NCBI GenBank assembly: GCA_044463945.1
Contig: JBIQLW010000008.1
Location: forward strand, 1-64,000
DNA from: 62-47 sp044463945
GTDB lineage: Bacteria > Pseudomonadota > Alphaproteobacteria > Rhizobiales > Xanthobacteraceae
Reading direction: 5' to 3'
DNA length: 64,000 nt
Shown here: piece by piece, positions 59,262-64,000 of the stretch
Layout of the letters: each line of letters opens with the position of its first letter
Position numbering within the stretch: the stretch's first letter is position 1
Notes under the pieces: generated by a model
Databases searched by the model: none
Told to the model about the DNA's origin: nothing
The model's input: the letters and a program-made list of their open reading frames with translations, nothing else
Position numbers and translations under genes: made by a program

Positions 59262-60613
59262 GGGGCCGTCGCCTGTTCGGCTTTTGTTGCGTTCGCTCGA
59301 TCCGGCAGCGGCCCGACGATGGCGCCCTGCCGCTCCAGTTGGCGGCGAAGACCGCCGATATCGAGCTTGCGAATGTCGCCCGCGCCGGCCTGCGCGGCCG
59401 CCACGCCTGCCGCCTCGCCCAGCGCCATGCAGACGGCGGCGACGCGCATCGACGCGTGGGCGTCGTGCGACGCGGAGGCGCAGCGCCCCGCCACCACGAG
59501 CCCGTCGATTCCGACAGGCAGCATCATCCGGAACGGCAGTTCGTAGAATGTGCCGGGCTTGAGAAACACCCACCGGGTCGCGCGGCCGGCGCCATGCTCC
59601 TCGACCGGCCAGGCGCTACAGGCGATCGAGTCGGCGAAACGGGCCTCGTTCAGCACATCGTCGAGCGTCAGCCAGTAGTCGCCGCGAACCCGCCGGCTCT
59701 CGCGCACGCCGATCTCGGCGCCGATGTCGGAAATGAAAGCGTTCTCGTATCCCGGCACGAAGCGGCGGAAAGCGTCGAGGTAAATCCTGAGTTGGCGACG
59801 CCCGTCGCGTTCGGCGCTGGTGATCTCCTCGGTGTTCAGCGGATCGGGCGAGCGATCTCCGCGCAGGACGCGCGTGATGTTGAGGTGCATTGCGCCTTCG
59901 CGAAGGCTGAACATGCCGCCCGCCGTGCGCGGCAGCGGCAGGCCGGCGGCAACGGCCTTCTCCAGATGATTGCGCAGTTCGTCGCGCGTCATCGCCGCGG
60001 CACGGCCGGTATCGACGCCGCCGAAGCGGAACATGGTGGTGGGCGCCTGGATCAGCGACGGGTCGTGCTCGAAATCGGCCCCTGCCAGGGCGGCGATATT
60101 CGCGTCCCCGGTGCAATCGATCACCGTCGTGGCCATGCAGGCCCAGCGACCGTCCCGCCCCTCGAAGATCACGCCCTTGATGCGCGCGCCGTCTTTCACG
60201 ACGCCGACCGCCAGACTGTGCAAGGCGAGACCCACGCCGGCGTCGGTGACCATATCGTCGGCAACCAGCTTGATCGCCGTCGGGTCGTAAAGAAGCGACG
60301 CGGTTTCCAGCCAGCGCATCGGGCCCTTGACGGCCCCGAGCTTGTCCATCCGCGCGATAAGCTCGCCGGCGAAGCCGTTGACCACCGGGATCACGTCCGA
60401 CGCGGTCACCGTATAAAGCCCGCAGATACTGCCCAGCGTCACCATGGCGAGCGTGCCGCCGAGGTAACCGTTCTTGTCCACCAGCAGGACGTCGGCGCCG
60501 AGCCGCGCGGCGGCTGTCGCCGCGGCGAGCCCCGCGGATCCCCCGCCCACAACCAGAATGTCGACATGCCTGCGCACCGGTGTCTGGCGCGCGGCCTCGG
60601 TGATGGTACTCAT
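59258..60613 (-). CDS. FAD-dependent oxidoreductase (FAD_oxidored family)
   Basis: The 451-residue protein has an N-terminal Rossmann FAD motif VDILVVGGGSAGLAAATAAA and downstream motifs TTVIDCTGDANIAALAGADF and GLVVAGRCASASHDAHASMR, the pattern of the PF12831 group. The C-terminal part is helical. It may oxidise a sugar-derived hydroxy acid or act on an unsaturated ring; its exact substrate is unknown. Confidence 0.9.
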   Translation of the reverse strand: MSTITEAARQTPVRRHVDILVVGGGSAGLAAATAAARLGADVLLVDKNGYLGGTLAMVTLGSICGLYTVTASDVIPVVNGFAGELIARMDKLGAVKGPMRWLETASLLYDPTAIKLVADDMVTDAGVGLALHSLAVGVVKDGARIKGVIFEGRDGRWACMATTVIDCTGDANIAALAGADFEHDPSLIQAPTTMFRFGGVDTGRAAAMTRDELRNHLEKAVAAGLPLPRTAGGMFSLREGAMHLNITRVLRGDRSPDPLNTEEITSAERDGRRQLRIYLDAFRRFVPGYENAFISDIGAEIGVRESRRVRGDYWLTLDDVLNEARFADSIACSAWPVEEHGAGRATRWVFLKPGTFYELPFRMMLPVGIDGLVVAGRCASASHDAHASMRVAAVCMALGEAAGVAAAQAGAGDIRKLDIGGLRRQLERQGAIVGPLPDRANATKAEQATAP

Positions 60614-60628
60614 GACACCAACCTTCAC

Positions 60629-61657
60629 CTATTGGTTTCGATGCCCGGCGGTCGAACCGCGAATGACCAGTTCCGTCGGCAGACAGATTGCGGAGTGCTC
60701 CAGGCTCGCGCCGTTGATGCGGTCGCGCAGCAAGGCCACGGCTTCGTGCGCCATTTGCCTGAGAGGCTGACGGACGGTCGTCAGATCGAACGCCGGCCAT
60801 GCGGCCATTTCGATATCGTCATAGCCGATCAGCCAAAGCTGGCCCGGCACATCCACGCCACGCACGCGCGCCGCGTCGCGCGCGCCCAGCGCGATCACGT
60901 CGTTGACGCAGAACATCACATCCGGCGGCTGCGCGAGATCGAGCAGATAGGACGCGGCATCGAAACCGGTCTTGTGGGAGAACGAATCGACCCGGATGAC
61001 CAGCGACGGATCGAGCGGACGGCCGAGTTCGGCGAGGCGCGAGCGGAACGCGTTCTGACGGGCGCGGATGGTGCTGGCCAGCGGCGGGCCCTCGATCAGC
61101 CCGATCCGCTTGCGCCCGGCCTTGACGATGTAGTCGGCGACACTGATTGCGCCTTGCGTGTTGTCACTGGACACCTGATCGCACGGCCAGCCTTCGACGA
61201 CGCGATGGATGAGAACCACCGGCGCGTTCATCATCACCGCTTCATAGAGAGGCGTCGACAGCGCCGTCGCCGTCGTCATGATGACGCCATCGACAAGGCT
61301 TTCGCGAACCGCGGAAGCTGCGGCGCCCTCATCGGTTTCGTCCGTATTCCACACCATCATCCGCAGACCGGCGTCGGTCAGTTGCTGACCGAGGATCTGG
61401 AGCATCTCGGGATAGAGCGGATTGGCGAGACGGGAGACGACGACGCCGATGTTGCCGGTCCGGTTGGTGCGCATGGCGCGCGCCATGCCGTTCGGCCGAT
61501 ATTTCATCTGCCGTATCACCGCAAGCACGCGCTCGCGGGTTTCGGGCTGTACGTTCGCCCTCCCCGACAGCACACGCGACACCGTTGCCTGCGAAACCTT
61601 CGCAGCCTTCGCTATGTCCTTGCTCGTCAACGGCAAATTTGATGAAATCGTATTCAT
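60629..61657 (-). CDS. LacI-family regulator
   Basis: The 342-residue regulator has an N-terminal helix-turn-helix (TSKDIAKAAKVSQATVSRVL, about 11-30, with hinge VRQ-like YRPNGMARAM) and a periplasmic-binding-protein-like effector domain (GNIGVVVSRLANPLYPEMLQ; PPDVMFCVNDVIALGARDAA). First gene of the leftward sugar operon and its likely regulator. Confidence 0.94.
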   Translation of the reverse strand: MNTISSNLPLTSKDIAKAAKVSQATVSRVLSGRANVQPETRERVLAVIRQMKYRPNGMARAMRTNRTGNIGVVVSRLANPLYPEMLQILGQQLTDAGLRMMVWNTDETDEGAAASAVRESLVDGVIMTTATALSTPLYEAVMMNAPVVLIHRVVEGWPCDQVSSDNTQGAISVADYIVKAGRKRIGLIEGPPLASTIRARQNAFRSRLAELGRPLDPSLVIRVDSFSHKTGFDAASYLLDLAQPPDVMFCVNDVIALGARDAARVRGVDVPGQLWLIGYDDIEMAAWPAFDLTTVRQPLRQMAHEAVALLRDRINGASLEHSAICLPTELVIRGSTAGHRNQ

Positions 61658-61719
61658 CAGACGCCAAATTATTCCCGAATGTGCTTTACTTATGCAACCG
61701 CTATCATGAATACGATTTC
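61644..61719. repeat. 14-bp inverted repeat at the LacI gene start
   Basis: GAAATCGTATTCAT (61644-61657) covers the first codons of the LacI gene and is repeated inverted at 61706-61719, 48 bases away. As a result both strands read ATGAATACGATTTC toward each other's outside. The sequence between holds the expected promoter region of the LacI gene. Confidence 0.6.
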
Positions 61720-62025
61720 ACGACAAGCGCAAACGCGATTGCCCGCAGGGATGGCGTAATAGTCCCGGATAGCGCGGTCGAGAGCCGCCGGCCGGCCTGT
61801 ACGTTCGCCATGGCGTGGCCCGGCCCATGGATGATCGGCGTCCGGCCGCGAGCCGCGCGTGCAGCGGTCAACCGACGCCGGTTGGCAAGCTTCGGCGTTG
61901 CTTCGTGGAACGCCGAACAATTGTTCTGTCAGGCGAACGGCAGGGACTGAGCAGCCTTGTTGGGAGTGAAAGCCCGATCTCACAAGGCTCGTTCCAGGGC
62001 ATTTGTTTCTGCCCCACGAGACGCC
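61720..62025. other. Intergenic region between the LacI operon and the TRAP genes
   Basis: About 300 bases without a convincing gene. The leftward TRAP genes end at 62026; no strong terminator hairpin with a T tract was found. Confidence 0.5.
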
Positions 62026-63336
62026 TTACTTTCGTAAGAACATCTGATCGGGAAGCCAGCTCACCATTTCAGGAACATTCCAGATCAGAACGACCATCAG
62101 TATCAGCATGAAGAAGAACGGCAGCGTTGCCGCCGCGACATAGCCGAGGCTCCGCCCTGACAGCCCCTGCAACACGAACAGGTTCAGTCCGACCGGGGGC
62201 GTGACCTGGGACATTTCAACCACCAGCACGACAAAGATTCCGAACCAGAGCAGATCGATCCCCGCCGCATGTACCGTAGGCAGGATCACTGCCGCCGTCA
62301 GCAGCACCATCGAAATGCCGTCAAGGAAACAACCCATGATGATGTAGATGAAGGTCAGAATGACGATCAACATGGCCGGGCTGAGGTGAAGCCCGTTGAC
62401 CTTCGTGGCGAAGTAGGTCGGAAGCTGGGTAAAGCCCATCGCGGTCGCCATGAAGGCCGCGCCGGCGAGGATAAGTCCAATCATGCAGTTCGTTCGCACC
62501 GCACCGGCGATGCTGTCGATGAACGCTTTCCACCCGAAGCCGCCGCTTGCGGCCGAAAGAGCGAGGGCCCCGGCGACCCCAATAACCGCCGCCTCGGTTG
62601 GCGTGGCGATGCCGGCGTAGATCGTGCCGACGACAAAAACGATGAGCAGCACGACAGGGAGGAGCTTGAGGATCCCCTGACGCCGGGCTTTCCAGTCTGT
62701 CGGGATATCGTTCTCGTCCGGCACGCTGCCGCGCTTCACCTTGGCCCAGACGCCGACGACGACGGCAAACAGCAGCATGAGCACGATGCCGGGAACGACG
62801 CCGGCCATGAACAGGCGGGCGATCGACACTTCCGCTGCCACGCCATAGACGATCATGGTGATCGAAGGCGGAATCAGAAGACCGAGCGTGCCCGAGCCCG
62901 ACAGCGAGCCGACCAGCATGAAATCGTCATAGCCGCGACGCCGCAGTTCCGGCAGCGTGATCCGGCCGATGGTGGCGGCCGTTGCGGCCGACGAACCGCA
63001 GATCGCGGCGAAAATGCCCGATCCGAACACGTTCACATGCAGCAGCTTTCCGGGAATCCGCTGCACCCACGGCGCCAGTCCCTCGAACATCCATTCGCCA
63101 AGACGCGAGCGCGTGAGAATTTCGCCCATCCAGATGAACATGGGAAGGGCCGTCAACGTCCATGAATTGGCGGCGCTCCACATCGTCGGCCCCAGGGTCA
63201 GCCCCGGGTTGACCGACGTGAACGCGGCAATCGCGATCAGGCCCACGCCCATCAGGGCGAGGCCGATCCAGACGCCGCAAATCAGAAGCGCGAAGAGGCT
63301 TGCGCCAACGGCAAGCGATACGGTCGCCGGGTCCAT
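62026..63336 (-). CDS. TRAP transporter large permease (DctM)
   Basis: The 436-residue membrane protein has about twelve segments and DctM features: NSWTLTALPMFIWMGEILTR, GSSAATAATIGRITLPELRR and PPVGLNLFVLQGLSG. It imports carboxylates using a sodium or proton gradient. ATG 63336 follows the DctQ stop by two bases or overlaps it if a start at 63351 is used. Confidence 0.94.
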   Translation of the reverse strand: MDPATVSLAVGASLFALLICGVWIGLALMGVGLIAIAAFTSVNPGLTLGPTMWSAANSWTLTALPMFIWMGEILTRSRLGEWMFEGLAPWVQRIPGKLLHVNVFGSGIFAAICGSSAATAATIGRITLPELRRRGYDDFMLVGSLSGSGTLGLLIPPSITMIVYGVAAEVSIARLFMAGVVPGIVLMLLFAVVVGVWAKVKRGSVPDENDIPTDWKARRQGILKLLPVVLLIVFVVGTIYAGIATPTEAAVIGVAGALALSAASGGFGWKAFIDSIAGAVRTNCMIGLILAGAAFMATAMGFTQLPTYFATKVNGLHLSPAMLIVILTFIYIIMGCFLDGISMVLLTAAVILPTVHAAGIDLLWFGIFVVLVVEMSQVTPPVGLNLFVLQGLSGRSLGYVAAATLPFFFMLILMVVLIWNVPEMVSWLPDQMFLRK

Positions 63337-63337
63337 C

Positions 63338-63868
63338 TCAGGATTCCGCAAGTATCTGTCGATGAGTATCGACGCGCCTGGAAGCCACTATCAGCACAGC
63401 GACCAGATTATCGACGAGCGCGACGAGAAACATGGCGGCGCCCACGAACATCGCGCTTTGCGGAATCCACAACTGCATCGGGATCACGCCCTGGCTGACC
63501 TCGTGGTACTGCCAGGAATCCAGCACAAAGAAGAAAAGCTGGCAGGCAAGCCATCCCGCCAGCACAACCGAAGCCACGCCGGCCACGATTTCGGCCGCCT
63601 TTCGCACCGGCCCCTTCAGATTGTCGATCAGAAGCGACACGCGGATATGACTGCGTGCGCGCTGTGATGCCGCCAATCCCAGGAACGTCGTCGCGACATA
63701 GGCGTACGCCGCCAGTTCGTCCACCGAGGTGGTGGAATAGCCGAGCGAACGGCACGCGATCTGATACAGGACGAGGATGAATACCCCGACGAGCGCGATC
63801 CCCGCCAATACACCGGACGCGATGTAGAGGCCATCGAGACTCTTTCGAATGGTTCGCGAGAAGGTCAC
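63338..63868 (-). CDS. TRAP transporter small permease (DctQ)
   Basis: The 176-residue protein has four membrane segments and DctQ-type residues (RSHIRVSLLIDNL after the second segment). It pairs with DctM. Confidence 0.93.
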   Translation of the reverse strand: MTFSRTIRKSLDGLYIASGVLAGIALVGVFILVLYQIACRSLGYSTTSVDELAAYAYVATTFLGLAASQRARSHIRVSLLIDNLKGPVRKAAEIVAGVASVVLAGWLACQLFFFVLDSWQYHEVSQGVIPMQLWIPQSAMFVGAAMFLVALVDNLVAVLIVASRRVDTHRQILAES

Positions 63869-63910
63869 AACGGCCTCTTTATTGGCAGGTGATCGGTTCC
63901 TGAAGGACGC

Positions 63911-64000
63911 TCAGTTGCCGCGATAGGTCTTGAGCACGGCCACGCCGTTCTCACCCGTCTTGGCGGTCCACTCCTCCGCCATCGTGTGGCCGACCGCGGC
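63911..64000 (-). CDS. TRAP transporter binding protein (DctP), C-terminal end only
   Basis: The frame reading AAVGHTMAEEWTAKTGENG and VAVLKTYRGN stops at TGA 63911-63913 and runs off the window. The order P-Q-M and the helical C terminus typical of DctP support the call; only 29 codons are visible. Confidence 0.75.
   Translation of the reverse strand, partial: AAVGHTMAEEWTAKTGENGVAVLKTYRGN

Noticed and set aside
59237..61642. Plus-strand frame of 801 codons opposite the FAD oxidoreductase and LacI genes
   Set aside because: Antisense shadow frame with no recognisable domain; the minus-strand genes have clear motifs.
1..64000. CRISPR array or insertion sequence
   Set aside because: No regularly spaced direct repeats with unique spacers and no intact transposase with terminal inverted repeats were seen.

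Overview
The window is GC-rich alphaproteobacterial DNA, most like the Bradyrhizobium/Rhodopseudomonas/Afipia group judging by protein style, the number of Liv-type transporters and the TRAP and sugar-acid loci. No rRNA or species marker is present, so the genus is an inference.

Bases 35-26795 are an integrated P2-like element bounded by a 57-bp perfect direct repeat. The left copy completes an intact tRNA-Val(CAC) gene; the right copy lies just after a tyrosine integrase. A long leftward block (about 21.9 kb down to 0.3 kb) carries, in transcription order, a ParB-like protein, an OmpR-type regulator, a DNA methylase, a complete-looking diversity-generating retroelement (target gene with variable repeat, hairpin, avd, template repeat, reverse transcriptase, TSCPD-like gene), fibre genes, a contractile-tail module (sheath, tube, gpE with a -1 frameshift extension, tape measure, gpU, gpX, gpD), a lysis cassette (endolysin, holin-like protein, overlapping spanins) and an orphan Dam-type methylase. 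A brnT/brnA toxin-antitoxin pair sits on the opposite strand inside the tail genes. The rightward block (22.0-26.7 kb) holds small early genes, two XRE regulators with three matching operators, an excisionase-like gene and the integrase. I find no terminase, portal, capsid, replication or recognisable P2 V/W/J/I baseplate genes. The element is therefore either a decayed prophage or a tail-only (tailocin-like) particle locus, here with a retroelement that can diversify a C-type-lectin-fold protein.

Bases 26.8-35.1 kb hold an uncharacterised ATP-grasp/zinc-metallopeptidase pair and remnants of a ParB-methylase, an AraC regulator and a hydantoinase. Between these lies a sulfur-relay operon (TusA-like, DsrE-like, two membrane or envelope proteins, and a TusA-MetE fusion).

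Bases 35.1-49.4 kb form a catabolic region around one GntR regulator. It has two complete branched-chain-amino-acid-type ABC transporters (one with a fused permease-ATPase), a class III CoA-transferase, an alpha/beta hydrolase, an isocitrate-lyase-superfamily enzyme and an enoyl-CoA hydratase. The same 23-bp operator-like inverted repeat overlaps the promoters at both ends, which suggests one regulon.

Bases 50.3-64.0 kb look like a sugar or sugar-acid utilisation locus: ABC sugar importer, GMC oxidoreductase, aldehyde dehydrogenase, IlvD/Edd dehydratase, FAD oxidoreductase, LacI regulator and a TRAP transporter whose DctP gene runs off the right edge.
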